Assembly: GCF_963669205.1 (NCBI RefSeq)
Contig: NZ_OY769915.1
Span: forward strand, 1,462,001 to 1,526,000
Length of the DNA stretch: 64,000 nt
Source: an uncultured Roseibium sp.
GTDB lineage: Bacteria; Pseudomonadota; Alphaproteobacteria; Rhizobiales; Stappiaceae
Reading direction: 5' to 3'
How positions within the stretch are numbered: position 1 is the first letter of the stretch; every line of letters starts with the position of its first letter. Positions 1-8,001 of the stretch are shown here, in pieces. Below the pieces are notes generated by a model, which saw only the letters and a program-made list of their open reading frames with translations, searched no databases and had not been told where the DNA came from. The translations under genes and the position numbers were made by a program.

Positions 1-150
1 TCGAAGTTGCGTGCTCCGGTCGACCGGTTCTTCGAGGACATCCTGGTCAACGCCGAGGAACCGGCCCTGCGCACCAATCGCCTGCAGTTGCTGTCGGAAA
101 TCCGGGATGCGACCCATGTTGTCGCGGATTTTTCAAAGGTTGCAGGGTGA
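1..150 (+). CDS. glyS: Glycine--tRNA ligase beta subunit, C-terminal end (partial)
   Basis: Frame 1 is open from the window edge to the TGA at 148-150, giving the last 49 residues of a protein that begins upstream. The readable tail contains PVDRFFEDILVN and ends in DATHVVADFSKVAG. This matches the C-terminal helical region of the bacterial glycyl-tRNA synthetase beta subunit, where a PVDxFFDxVLVN stretch precedes a final NRLxLL motif (NRLQLL is present here). The beta subunit binds tRNA and works with GlyQ to charge tRNA-Gly in the cytoplasm. GlyQ would be expected just upstream. Only the tail is visible, so integrity of the rest cannot be judged. Confidence 0.85.
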   Translation, partial: SKLRAPVDRFFEDILVNAEEPALRTNRLQLLSEIRDATHVVADFSKVAG

Positions 151-205
151 CGTCTGTCGTGAAGGCATTTGAGCGGGGCGGGTCGCGCCCTGGAAGGAAA
201 CCGCA

Positions 206-685
206 TTGACCGTTGACGTGCGAACCGCGATGAGATCAGACGCGGATCAGATGGCGGAGCTGATAAATCGAATTATTTCGATTGGCGGTACGACAGCGTA
301 TCGCACGCCCTTTGACGGCCGGAAGGTCATCAGCGAATTCATCGGTCCTGAGCTCGCGATCTGTTGTCATGTCGCGGTTGAGGACGGAACAATCTGCGGG
401 TTCCAGGCGCTCCTGTGGAGCGATCCGGATTGGCCGGGTGAAGACAGCTTGCCCTCCGATTGGGCGGTGATTGCCACCTATGTCGACCCGGAAATTCATG
501 GCAAGGGGATAGGGCGCGCGCTCTTCGTGCGCACCGCCGCTGCGGCAGGAGACGCAGGTGTCTGCGCGATCGATGCAACCATCCGCAAGGAGAACGCCGG
601 CGGGTTATCCTACTATGCGCGCATGGGCTTTGAGGATTACCGGTCCGGCGATGAAACCGTTTCCAAGAGATACACACCGGTTTGA
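206..685 (+). CDS. GNAT family N-acetyltransferase
   Basis: This 159-residue protein has the acetyltransferase fold signature. An Rx2GxG/A-like acetyl-CoA loop (HGKGIGRALF, about residues 99-108) follows a beta-strand 4 segment (AVIATYVDP). Near the C-terminus YYARMGFEDY is the usual end of GNAT domains. The best start is TTG at 206, because GGAAGG lies at 192-197 with good spacing. An in-frame ATG at 230 would shorten the protein by eight residues and lacks that site. The acceptor substrate cannot be read from the sequence; small-molecule or amino-acid N-acetylation is the general family role. It sits 55 bp after glyS and may be cotranscribed with it. Confidence 0.85.
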   Translation: MTVDVRTAMRSDADQMAELINRIISIGGTTAYRTPFDGRKVISEFIGPELAICCHVAVEDGTICGFQALLWSDPDWPGEDSLPSDWAVIATYVDPEIHGKGIGRALFVRTAAAAGDAGVCAIDATIRKENAGGLSYYARMGFEDYRSGDETVSKRYTPV

Positions 686-875
686 GCCTTGCGCATATCC
701 GGATCAAGATGGCTTTGCACTGCCTGTTAGGTGCGATGCCAACGCGCACCGCGAACGCACTTTCGCGTGATAAGCCCGCTGCAAAATGAGTTGAACTTCA
801 GATTCAGGTGACTAGACCATTGCATGCTTTGCGCAACAGTCTATGTAGGGGGACGGAAAAACAAGAAGCAGGTAT

Positions 876-1910
876 ATGTGCGATCTAGATGATGTCCCTG
901 GCGCGAAGCCGGAAATCCGTGCGCCGCGTGACTGGGTGGCTATTCTCGCGCAATACCGGGAGCCGAGCACGTTGCGAAGTTTCTTCGAGCTTGGCGTTAC
1001 AGTCGGCGCATTCCTGCTGTTGTGGTTTTTGGCCTGGGTGTCGTTGGACATCAGTTACTGGCTCACTGCGGCGATCTCCCTGATCAACGCCGCTTTTCTG
1101 GTTCGGCTGTTCGCCATTCAGCACGATTGCGGGCATGGATCCTTTCTCAGGAACCGAACCTTGAGCGATTGGCTCGGCAGGGCGATAGGCGTTCTGACCC
1201 TGACGCCCTACGATGTTTGGCGGCGGACCCACGCGACGCATCACAGTACTTCTGGCAATCTGGGAAAACGCGGATTTGGCGACATTCATACGTTGACGGT
1301 CGCGGAATACAGGGCGATGACGCCACGCAGCAGGATGTGGTACCGGCTCTATAGGTCTCCTCTCGTGCTGTTTGGCCTTGGGCCGTTCTACACGTTCTTC
1401 CTCGAGAACCGTTTGCCGATCGGTTACATGACGCATGCCAGATACTGGGTGTATGCCATGTTCACCAATCTCGCGATCTTCGCTGCCTTGGCGCTTATCC
1501 TGGTTTTCGGTGGCTGGATGCCGATCTTGCTGATCTTCTTGCCAACGACGCTTCTCGCGGCGACGCTCGGGGTCTGGTTGTTTTATGTGCAACACCAGTT
1601 CGAATGGACCCACTGGGACATTGAAGAAGACTGGCAACTGCACGATGCCGCTCTTCATGGCAGCTCTCACTATGTGTTGCCGCCGGTCTTGCAATGGTCG
1701 AGTGCCAATATCGGCATTCATCACGTGCATCATCTGAACAGCCGGATTCCGTTCTATCGGCTGCCGGAGGTGCTTCGCGATCACAAGGAATTGGCGGATC
1801 GCAACCGGATGACGATCAGCCAGAGCCTTGCCAGCATCCGGCTTCATCTTTGGGATGAAAACTCCAGGCGTTTATTGTCGTTTTCCGAAGCAAGACCCTT
1901 GCTTGGCTAA
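876..1910 (+). CDS. Membrane fatty acid desaturase
   Basis: This is a 344-residue integral membrane di-iron desaturase. Three histidine boxes are visible in the right order: HDCGH at 83-87, HATHH at 119-123 and HHVHH at 282-286. They are separated by hydrophobic segments at about 42-80, 160-176 and 192-236. The pattern fits the acyl-lipid desaturase group (delta-12/omega-type, PF00487), which introduces double bonds into membrane fatty acids using oxygen and reduced ferredoxin or a similar donor. Regioselectivity cannot be assigned from motifs. The TAA stop lies inside a copy of a repeated palindromic element (1906-1942), so the extreme C-terminus may have been set by that element. Confidence 0.9.
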   Translation: MCDLDDVPGAKPEIRAPRDWVAILAQYREPSTLRSFFELGVTVGAFLLLWFLAWVSLDISYWLTAAISLINAAFLVRLFAIQHDCGHGSFLRNRTLSDWLGRAIGVLTLTPYDVWRRTHATHHSTSGNLGKRGFGDIHTLTVAEYRAMTPRSRMWYRLYRSPLVLFGLGPFYTFFLENRLPIGYMTHARYWVYAMFTNLAIFAALALILVFGGWMPILLIFLPTTLLAATLGVWLFYVQHQFEWTHWDIEEDWQLHDAALHGSSHYVLPPVLQWSSANIGIHHVHHLNSRIPFYRLPEVLRDHKELADRNRMTISQSLASIRLHLWDENSRRLLSFSEARPLLG

Positions 1911-1942
1911 GGTACGGCCTCATTTGTGAGTCCTTACCCAAG
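1906..1942. repeat. Solo copy of the GGGTCnnGACCC-type palindromic repeat
   Basis: An imperfect inverted repeat starts at the desaturase stop codon (TAA, 1908-1910). Its right half (CATTTGTGAGTCCTTACCC, 1921-1939) closely resembles the right terminal inverted repeat of the MITE at 20162-20186 (CATTTATGGGTCCGTACCC). It is read here as a diverged solo copy. It could also act as a weak terminator for the desaturase, but no T-run follows. Confidence 0.5.
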
Positions 1943-2006
1943 GCTCATGCAGGCGTGTTTCCTCGCCGCGTGTTCGCGAAACTCCGGATGCGACTTGCGA
2001 TTTTCG

Positions 2007-3242
2007 TCATTCCGCCGGTTGCTGCATCAGCCGTGGTACGGGACGTTCCTGAATCGGCCAGTGAATGATTGCTGCAAGAACACCGAGCACGATACCGCAC
2101 CACCAGATGGCGTCATAGGAGCCGGTGTCGTCATAGAGCTTGCCGCCGAGCCACACACCCAGAAACGCGCCGATCTGGTGCGACAGGAAAACGAAGCCGA
2201 ACAGCGTCGCCATGTAGCGCGGTCCGAACATGACCGCGACGAGCCCCGAAGTGAGTGGAATGGTCGACAGCCAGAGAAGTCCCATGACGGCGGAAAAAAT
2301 CAGCACCGTTGCCGGGGTGATCGGCAGCATGATGAAGGCCAGAATGGCGATGGATCGTCCCAGATAGATCAGCGACAGCAGAATCGGCTTTGAGTACCGG
2401 CCGCCGCCATAACCCGATGCGAGCGAGCCGACGATATTGAACAGCCCGATGAGCGCGATCGCCCAGGCACCCCAGCTGAGATCCAGTCCGGAATCCACGA
2501 TGAACGGAGGAAGGTGAATGGTGATGAAGGCGACGTGAAAACCGCAGACGAAGAAGCCGATTGTCAGCAGGATGAAGCCGCGCGTGCCGAAAGCCTCGGA
2601 AATCGCGTCCGTGAGTTTCTGGTCACCCGTCTGCGCCGTTTCGGCGGTCTGCTGCGGTTTGCCGCGCAGGGCCACGGCAAGCAGGGGCACGACCGCGACG
2701 ATGCCTGCGAAGATGATCAGCGTCTGCTGCCAGCCGACATTGGCAAGCAGTGCGCCGCCGAGCGGTGCGAACAGAAACTGACCGAGCGAACCGGAGGCCG
2801 TCCCGATTCCGAAAGCGAGCGAGCGTTGTTCGGCCGAGACGCTTCTTCCAAAGGCTGCCAGAACGAGGGAAAACGACGAAAAGGCGATCCCGAGTCCGAT
2901 GAGGACACCCGCCGAGATATGCAGGGCAACGGCGCTTTGCGCGTCGACCATGAGGATGAGGCCTGCCACGTAGAGCACGGAGCCGAATGTCATCGTCTTC
3001 CAGGTGCCGTACCGGTCGGCCATCATGCCGGCAAAAGGTTGCCCGATCCCCCAGACGAGGTTCTGGATGGCGATCGCGAGCGCAAAGATCTCCCGGCTCC
3101 AGTCCCTGGCGTCCGTCATCGGCTGGAAGAACAGTCCCATTGCCGAGCGGGGACCGAAGGAAATAAGCGCAATCAGGCAACCGCAGATGATGATGAGCGG
3201 GATATTCGGGCCTTGTCTGACATGCGCGGATGGGGCGGTCAT
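2007..3242 (-). CDS. MFS transporter
   Basis: This is a 411-residue, 12-TM major facilitator. Cytoplasmic-loop motifs are visible after TM2 (GMMADRYG) and in the second half (LASGYGGGRYSKP). The longer open frame runs upstream to 3518, but the ATG at 3242 is preceded by a good GAGG site 7 nt away. The extra 92 residues would be low-complexity and read through the promoter region, so the shorter start is chosen. The protein carries about 12 hydrophobic stretches and no extra soluble domain. The substrate is unknown; the sequence resembles general drug or metabolite MFS proteins. It is divergent from nadA and shares its 0.4 kb upstream region. Confidence 0.85.
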   Translation of the reverse strand: MTAPSAHVRQGPNIPLIIICGCLIALISFGPRSAMGLFFQPMTDARDWSREIFALAIAIQNLVWGIGQPFAGMMADRYGTWKTMTFGSVLYVAGLILMVDAQSAVALHISAGVLIGLGIAFSSFSLVLAAFGRSVSAEQRSLAFGIGTASGSLGQFLFAPLGGALLANVGWQQTLIIFAGIVAVVPLLAVALRGKPQQTAETAQTGDQKLTDAISEAFGTRGFILLTIGFFVCGFHVAFITIHLPPFIVDSGLDLSWGAWAIALIGLFNIVGSLASGYGGGRYSKPILLSLIYLGRSIAILAFIMLPITPATVLIFSAVMGLLWLSTIPLTSGLVAVMFGPRYMATLFGFVFLSHQIGAFLGVWLGGKLYDDTGSYDAIWWCGIVLGVLAAIIHWPIQERPVPRLMQQPAE

Positions 3243-3558
3243 CGGAAACCTCGTATTGGAGCCGACGACAAGATAGCTGGATAATGGAGATCGTAAAACG
3301 TGTATTTTTGATCGATGGATCAAAATACGGAATGAATTTGTTACAAAGGGAGACCGGGATCGGGTCTGTCCGGTTTTCGGTTGGCTGGCTACCAAATTGT
3401 CGGAGAATTGTTGTTCAAGGCATTGAAATAAAAAAAGAAAAGTGAAAAAGGCGGAAAAGTTGGCTGAAAGTGATGGATTTTTGGTCACGATGGGATTATA
3501 TAAACTCTGAAAGAGCAAAAGGGTCTGGGCCGTAGTGCCCGTTTTCTTTTGCGAGATA

Positions 3559-3577
3559 TATGCTCAAGTTGAGTATA
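3559..3577. promoter_or_regulatory. Candidate NadQ operator overlapping the nadA promoter
   Basis: TATGCTCAAGTTGAGTATA is a 19 bp near-perfect palindrome; only the fourth pair from each end mismatches. Its right arm overlaps a perfect -10 hexamer TATAAT at 3574-3579. A weak -35 candidate TTGCGA lies at 3549-3554. A repressor bound here would block RNA polymerase at nadA. A NadQ-type regulator is encoded 6 kb away (9486-10469), so NadQ is the inferred ligand. The 386 bp gap 3243-3628 otherwise holds only an AT-rich stretch. Confidence 0.7.
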
Positions 3578-3628
3578 ATAATTCGTGAGCTGAATAATCT
3601 TGTTCAGCCTGCTTACAGGAGGGGCGCC

Positions 3629-4711
3629 ATGTCTGTTGCCCAAAAAGCCTTTGAGGTTTCCGAACCGATCACGACCGGTCTGACCGCGCTTGAGCGCTAC
3701 GGACGCGTGGAACGGCCGGACCTGAGCTACACGCCTGAGATCGCGGAGGCGACCGCGCCGATCTACGAAAAGGTCAAGCACATCATTCCGGCCATCGAAT
3801 GGGCGGCGCTTGCACCGACTGTCCACGCGATCAACAAGCTGAAGAAAGAGCGCAATGCGGTGATCCTGGCGCATAACTACATGACGCCGGACATCTTCCA
3901 CGGTGTGGCCGACATTGTCGGCGACAGCCTGCAGCTCGCGATTGAGGCAACACGCACCGATGCCGATGTGATCGTTCAGTGCGGCGTGCACTTCATGGCC
4001 GAAACCTCCAAGATCCTCAGCCCGGAGAAAACGGTTCTGATCCCGGACATGCGTGCCGGCTGTTCGCTTGCCGAATCCATCACAGGTGCCGATGTCCGTG
4101 CCCTGCGCGAGCGCAATCCGGGTGTTCCGATCATCACCTATGTCAACACCTCCGCGGACGTGAAGGCGGAATGCGATATCTGCTGCACGTCGTCCAACGC
4201 GCTGCAGGTTGTCGAGAGCTTCGGTGTCGACAGGGTCTTCCTGATCCCGGACAAATATCTTGCCGCCAATGTCGGCAACAAGACGGATGTCGAAGTGCTC
4301 GTCTGGGACGGGGCCTGCGAGGTGCATGAGCGCTTTACCGCCGAAGAATTGCGCGACTACCGCAAGATAGAACCGGACGTGAAGATCATCGCTCACCCGG
4401 AATGCCCGCCGGAAGTGGTTGCGGAAGCCGACTTCGCCGGTTCGACCGCGCACATGATCAACTGGGTCAAGACCAAGCGTCCCGAAAAGGTCATGATGGT
4501 CACCGAGTGTTCCATGGCGGACAACGTTGCCAGCGAGACGCCGGGTGTGGACTACATCCGCCCGTGCAACCTGTGCCCGCACATGAAGCGCATCACGCTC
4601 GGCAAGATCCTCGACAGCCTTGTCGACATGAAGGAAGAGGTCATCGTGGATCCGGCAGTCGCGGAGCGCGCGCGCACGGCTGTCGAGCGGATGATCAACT
4701 TGAAAATCTGA
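3629..4711 (+). CDS. nadA: Quinolinate synthase NadA
   Basis: NadA condenses iminoaspartate with dihydroxyacetone phosphate to quinolinate, the second step of de novo NAD synthesis, using a [4Fe-4S] cluster. The 360-residue product has the three cysteine regions expected for cluster binding: GCSLAES (Cys about 145), GACEVH (about 230) and CNLCPHM (about 313-316). It also carries AHNYMTPDIF near the active site. The open frame extends to 3560, but that start would lie inside the operator and -10 box. The ATG at 3629 has a strong AGGAGG site (about 3617-3622), so it is chosen. It is the first gene of nadA-nadB-nadC. A CTAGGGTCAG fragment 15 nt after the stop resembles the repeat seen at other gene ends. 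Confidence 0.97.
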   Translation: MSVAQKAFEVSEPITTGLTALERYGRVERPDLSYTPEIAEATAPIYEKVKHIIPAIEWAALAPTVHAINKLKKERNAVILAHNYMTPDIFHGVADIVGDSLQLAIEATRTDADVIVQCGVHFMAETSKILSPEKTVLIPDMRAGCSLAESITGADVRALRERNPGVPIITYVNTSADVKAECDICCTSSNALQVVESFGVDRVFLIPDKYLAANVGNKTDVEVLVWDGACEVHERFTAEELRDYRKIEPDVKIIAHPECPPEVVAEADFAGSTAHMINWVKTKRPEKVMMVTECSMADNVASETPGVDYIRPCNLCPHMKRITLGKILDSLVDMKEEVIVDPAVAERARTAVERMINLKI

Positions 4712-4741
4712 CCGGCTTCGGTCTAGGGTCAGCACCATTTT

Positions 4742-4767
4742 CGGGCCGCCGCACGAGTTGCGGCCCG
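4742..4767. other. Perfect 8 bp hairpin between nadA and nadB
   Basis: CGGGCCGC and GCGGCCCG pair perfectly around a 10-nt loop, 45 nt before the nadB start. There is no following T-run, so it is unlikely to be a full terminator. A processing, stability or attenuation role in the nad operon mRNA is inferred. Confidence 0.5.
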
Positions 4768-4811
4768 GAAACCCTCGGGGGCAATGCCCCAATTGTTCCG
4801 GGAAGAAACCA

Positions 4812-6413
4812 ATGGCCGTGTCCGTTGAGGATTTCGCACCTGCCTATATCGGCGAGGATGTGGATGATGTCGTCATTCTTGGAGGCGGGCTCGCGGGCCT
4901 GTTCTGCGCACTCAAGCTCAGCCCGAGACCGGTCACCGTAATCACGAACGCACCGATCGGCCAAGGGGCATCATCCGCCTGGGCCCAGGGTGGCATTGCA
5001 GCAGCCATTTCGGAACAGGACTCCGTCGAACAGCACCGGGACGACACCCTGGCAGCGGGGTGCGGTATCTGCGAGCCGAAGATTGTCGAACAGATGACCC
5101 GCGAGGGCTCGGACAGGGTGCACGATCTCCTGTCCTACGGGGTGCCCTTCGATCAGGATCTTGAAGGCCGTCTGCAGCTGTCGCGGGAAGCCGCGCATTC
5201 CGAAAGCCGCGTGGTGCGTGTCCGCGGCGACATGGCCGGGCGCGCAATCATGGATGCGCTGATCTCCGAAGTTCGCAAAACACCCTCCATCCGCGTTCTG
5301 GAAGGCTATCTCGGCGAGAGTTTTCTGGGTGAGGGAAGATACGTCACCGGCGTTCTGGTCCGCAAACGGGGTGGGATCACACGTCTGGCATTTCCGGCCA
5401 AGGCGGTGGTTCTGGCATCTGGCGGCGTCGGTCATCTCTATGGCCTGACCACCAACCCGCCTGAGGCGAACGGTCACGGGCTGGCGATGGCAGCGCGCGC
5501 CGGTGCCGTCATTGCGGATGCCGAATTCGTTCAGTTCCACCCGACCGCGCTTGACGTCGGCAAGGACCCGACCCCGCTGGCGACCGAGGCGCTGCGCGGA
5601 GAGGGCGCCCTGCTTGTCAACGGCGCCGGCGACCGCTTCATGGAAGGTGTTCATCCCGATCTTGAACTGGCGCCGCGCGACATTGTGGCCCGCGCGATCT
5701 ACCGGGAAATTCAGGCGGGGCGCGGGGCGTTTCTAGATTGCCGCGAAACGATCGGCTCCAAGTTCAAGGAAGAATTCCCCACCGTCTACCGTGCCGCGAC
5801 GGGCGCAGGCATCGACCCCGAGAAAGATCTGATACCGGTCGCGCCGGCAGAGCACTACCACATGGGCGGTGTCCTCACGGACGCGAATGGCCGGACCTCC
5901 CTTGATGGTCTCTGGGCGGCCGGGGAGGTCGCGTCGACCGGTGCGCATGGCGCAAACAGGCTTGCCTCCAACTCTTTGCTCGAGGCTGTGGTGTTTGCCG
6001 CACGCATTGCCGAGGACATCCAGGGCCTCATGCCGACACCGCGCAGCGCGTTCTGGAACACCATGGACGATGCGCCCGGTCTGCCGAGCCAGCGCAATGT
6101 CGAGGAACGTGAGGCAATCAGCACGCTCCGCACGACCCTTTCCAGAAACGTCGGCGTCTTGCGCGATGCCGCCGGGCTGAAGACCGCTCTGGCCGACATT
6201 GCGGGTGCAGAAAGCATCTGCGTGCGACAGTCGATCAGGAACATGATGATCACCGGCAGGATCATCGCGGCGTCCGCCCTCAAGCGGGAGGAGAGCCGTG
6301 GTGGCCATTTCCGGAACGACTTCCCGGAGGCCAACCCTGCCATGGCCAGAAGATCCTACACCACATTGAAAGACGTCGACGCGATTGTTGCCGAAGCGTT
6401 GGAAACGGCTTGA
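4812..6413 (+). CDS. nadB: L-aspartate oxidase NadB
   Basis: This FAD-dependent enzyme oxidises L-aspartate to iminoaspartate, the first step of de novo NAD synthesis. The 533-residue product shows the dinucleotide-binding GGGLAG at about 24-29, SSAWAQGGIAAA typical of NadB, the fumarate-reductase/NadB signature FHPTAL, and GGVLTDANGRTS with GLWAAGEVA and HGANRLASNSLLE. The flavoprotein C-terminal helical domain carries RNMMITGRIIAASAL. A TTG further upstream (4758) is rejected because GGGAAGAA precedes the ATG at 4812 at good spacing. It follows nadA by 100 bp and is followed closely by nadC, with which its product channels substrate. Confidence 0.97.
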   Translation: MAVSVEDFAPAYIGEDVDDVVILGGGLAGLFCALKLSPRPVTVITNAPIGQGASSAWAQGGIAAAISEQDSVEQHRDDTLAAGCGICEPKIVEQMTREGSDRVHDLLSYGVPFDQDLEGRLQLSREAAHSESRVVRVRGDMAGRAIMDALISEVRKTPSIRVLEGYLGESFLGEGRYVTGVLVRKRGGITRLAFPAKAVVLASGGVGHLYGLTTNPPEANGHGLAMAARAGAVIADAEFVQFHPTALDVGKDPTPLATEALRGEGALLVNGAGDRFMEGVHPDLELAPRDIVARAIYREIQAGRGAFLDCRETIGSKFKEEFPTVYRAATGAGIDPEKDLIPVAPAEHYHMGGVLTDANGRTSLDGLWAAGEVASTGAHGANRLASNSLLEAVVFAARIAEDIQGLMPTPRSAFWNTMDDAPGLPSQRNVEEREAISTLRTTLSRNVGVLRDAAGLKTALADIAGAESICVRQSIRNMMITGRIIAASALKREESRGGHFRNDFPEANPAMARRSYTTLKDVDAIVAEALETA

Positions 6414-6427
6414 GAGAGCGTATCGGC

Positions 6428-7291
6428 ATGACTGATAATCGACTTCCCGAGCTGCCGCGGCTAATGATCGACGAAGCCGTGAAAGCCGCATTGCTGGAAG
6501 ACTGGGGACGGGCCGGCGATATCACCAGCCAGGCGACACTGCCGCCTGACGCGCGTGCGGATTCCCGCATCGTTTCGCGAAAGACCGGTGTTCTGGCAGG
6601 GCTTCAGTTTGCCGAAAGCGCTTTCAGGCAAACGGACCCGGCGCTCTCCTTCGAAGTGCTGAAACGGGACGGGGACACGCTTGCTCCCGGGGACACGGTT
6701 GCGCGCATCAAGGGGCCGGCCCGGGCGCTCCTCGGCGCTGAGCGCGTTGCGCTCAATTTCCTGGGCCACTTGGCGGGAATAGCCTCGGCAACCGAGCGCT
6801 TTGCCACGCAGATCTCCCACACGAAAGCGAAGATTGTCTGTACGCGCAAGACGACACCGGGGCTTCGCGCGTTTGAAAAATACGCCGTCAAATGCGGTGG
6901 TGGTGCCAATCACAGGTTCGGGCTCGACGATGCAATCCTGATCAAGGACAATCACATTGCGGTCGCCGGTGGCGTACGCAAGGCGATTGAAGCGGCAAAG
7001 GCCTTCGCCGGTCATCTCGTGAAGGTGGAGGTGGAAGTCGACACGCTGGAGCAACTGAAAGAAGCGCTCGACGCGGGGCCGGATGTCGTCATGCTCGACA
7101 ACATGAGCCCCGGCACGCTGCGCAAGGCCGTGGAACTCACCGGCGGGCGGGCACTTCTGGAAGCCTCCGGGGGCATAGAGCTCGATACGGTCAGGGCGGT
7201 TGCCGAAACCGGTGTCGATCTGATTTCGTCCGGCTGGATCACGCACTCGGCTCCCGTTCTAGACCTCGGGCTCGACATAGATATCGGCTAG
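6428..7291 (+). CDS. nadC: Nicotinate-nucleotide pyrophosphorylase (carboxylating) NadC
   Basis: NadC converts quinolinate and PRPP to nicotinate mononucleotide. The 287-residue product has the full set of QPRTase motifs: ALNFLGHLAGIA, TRKTTPGLRAFEKYAV, GGGANHRFGLDDAILIKDNH, VEVEVDTLEQ, VMLDNMSP and LEASGGI. The ATG at 6428 is preferred. A TTG at 6410 overlapping the nadB stop would add six residues and is not needed for the conserved core. The 14 bp gap to nadB indicates translational coupling and one operon with the upstream operator. Confidence 0.96.
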   Translation: MTDNRLPELPRLMIDEAVKAALLEDWGRAGDITSQATLPPDARADSRIVSRKTGVLAGLQFAESAFRQTDPALSFEVLKRDGDTLAPGDTVARIKGPARALLGAERVALNFLGHLAGIASATERFATQISHTKAKIVCTRKTTPGLRAFEKYAVKCGGGANHRFGLDDAILIKDNHIAVAGGVRKAIEAAKAFAGHLVKVEVEVDTLEQLKEALDAGPDVVMLDNMSPGTLRKAVELTGGRALLEASGGIELDTVRAVAETGVDLISSGWITHSAPVLDLGLDIDIG

Positions 7292-7362
7292 ATATTGATT
7301 GCTGGTGCGTCGCACTCTAGCGTGGCGACCACATTGTGGCGGCGAGAATGTGTGGGAAGGCG

Positions 7363-7866
7363 ATGAACGAGCAGAAACCGGCGACCGACGGCGCGAACGA
7401 GTTTGACCTTGCACACCGGCTGACCCGTCTGGCGCAAATTCCGATGCTGATCGGTCTGTCCGTCGGCATGGTGTTGTTTCTGATCACGTTTTTCGTCGAT
7501 ATCTACGACGCGGTCTCAACCTACGAGTTCCTGGACCGCAAGAAGACGATCCTGCTGATCCTCAATCTGCTCGACATGGTGTTCATCGCCAACCTTGTCG
7601 TCATGGTTGCGAATAACACCTACAACACGTTCCGGCTGAAATCCTCCGCCTATGGCGAGGGGTTCATCAAGGAAAGCGAACGGGCCTATCGCCGCATGAA
7701 GCACCGGATCGTGTCCACGATCGTGATCATCGCGTCGATCCACGTCTTGAGTGAACTGCTGGAATTTTCCCACGTCGACCCGCTGCAGGTCGCAGCGCTC
7801 CTGGGCTTTCACGTGGTGCTTCTGGCCACTTATGTGGTGACCAATGTCTTCAGAACGAGCGACTGA
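7363..7866 (+). CDS. UPF0114 (YqhA/TIGR00645) family membrane protein
   Basis: This 167-residue membrane protein has three to four TM segments at about 24-45, 62-83, 119-137 and 144-163. The stretches LLILNLLDMVFIANLVVMV and IVIIASIHVLSELL align with the two characteristic helices of E. coli YqhA, including the conserved LxxLD and SIHxL patterns. The function of UPF0114 is not established. The start at ATG 7363 has GGAAGG just upstream; a GTG at 7336 would add nine residues without a site. It lies 71 bp after nadC on the same strand and may be read from the nad transcript, though no pathway link is known. Confidence 0.85.
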   Translation: MNEQKPATDGANEFDLAHRLTRLAQIPMLIGLSVGMVLFLITFFVDIYDAVSTYEFLDRKKTILLILNLLDMVFIANLVVMVANNTYNTFRLKSSAYGEGFIKESERAYRRMKHRIVSTIVIIASIHVLSELLEFSHVDPLQVAALLGFHVVLLATYVVTNVFRTSD

Positions 7867-7983
7867 AACTGCGGGCATTCTTGTGCGGGTTGTTCATTCC
7901 ATCGATCCTGAAGCTGATTAGGTTTGGTCACCAACCAGTCTCAGATCTTCAATACGAGTGAACACCCTTTTTGGCTTCCACAC

Positions 7984-8001
7984 CTAGGGTCCTGACCCTA
8001 G
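7984..8001. repeat. Palindromic repeat copy at the 3' end of the wall hydrolase gene
   Basis: CTAGGGTCCTGACCCTAG is an 18 bp palindrome with a two-base centre. It supplies the TAG stop (complement of 7998-8000) of the minus-strand gene. Read from that gene, the extension (GTGTGGAAGCC) resembles the end of the MITE at 19918. Confidence 0.65.

Noticed and set aside
885..1847. 320-codon frame antisense to the desaturase
   Set aside because: No membrane segments or motifs; it mirrors the histidine-box gene.
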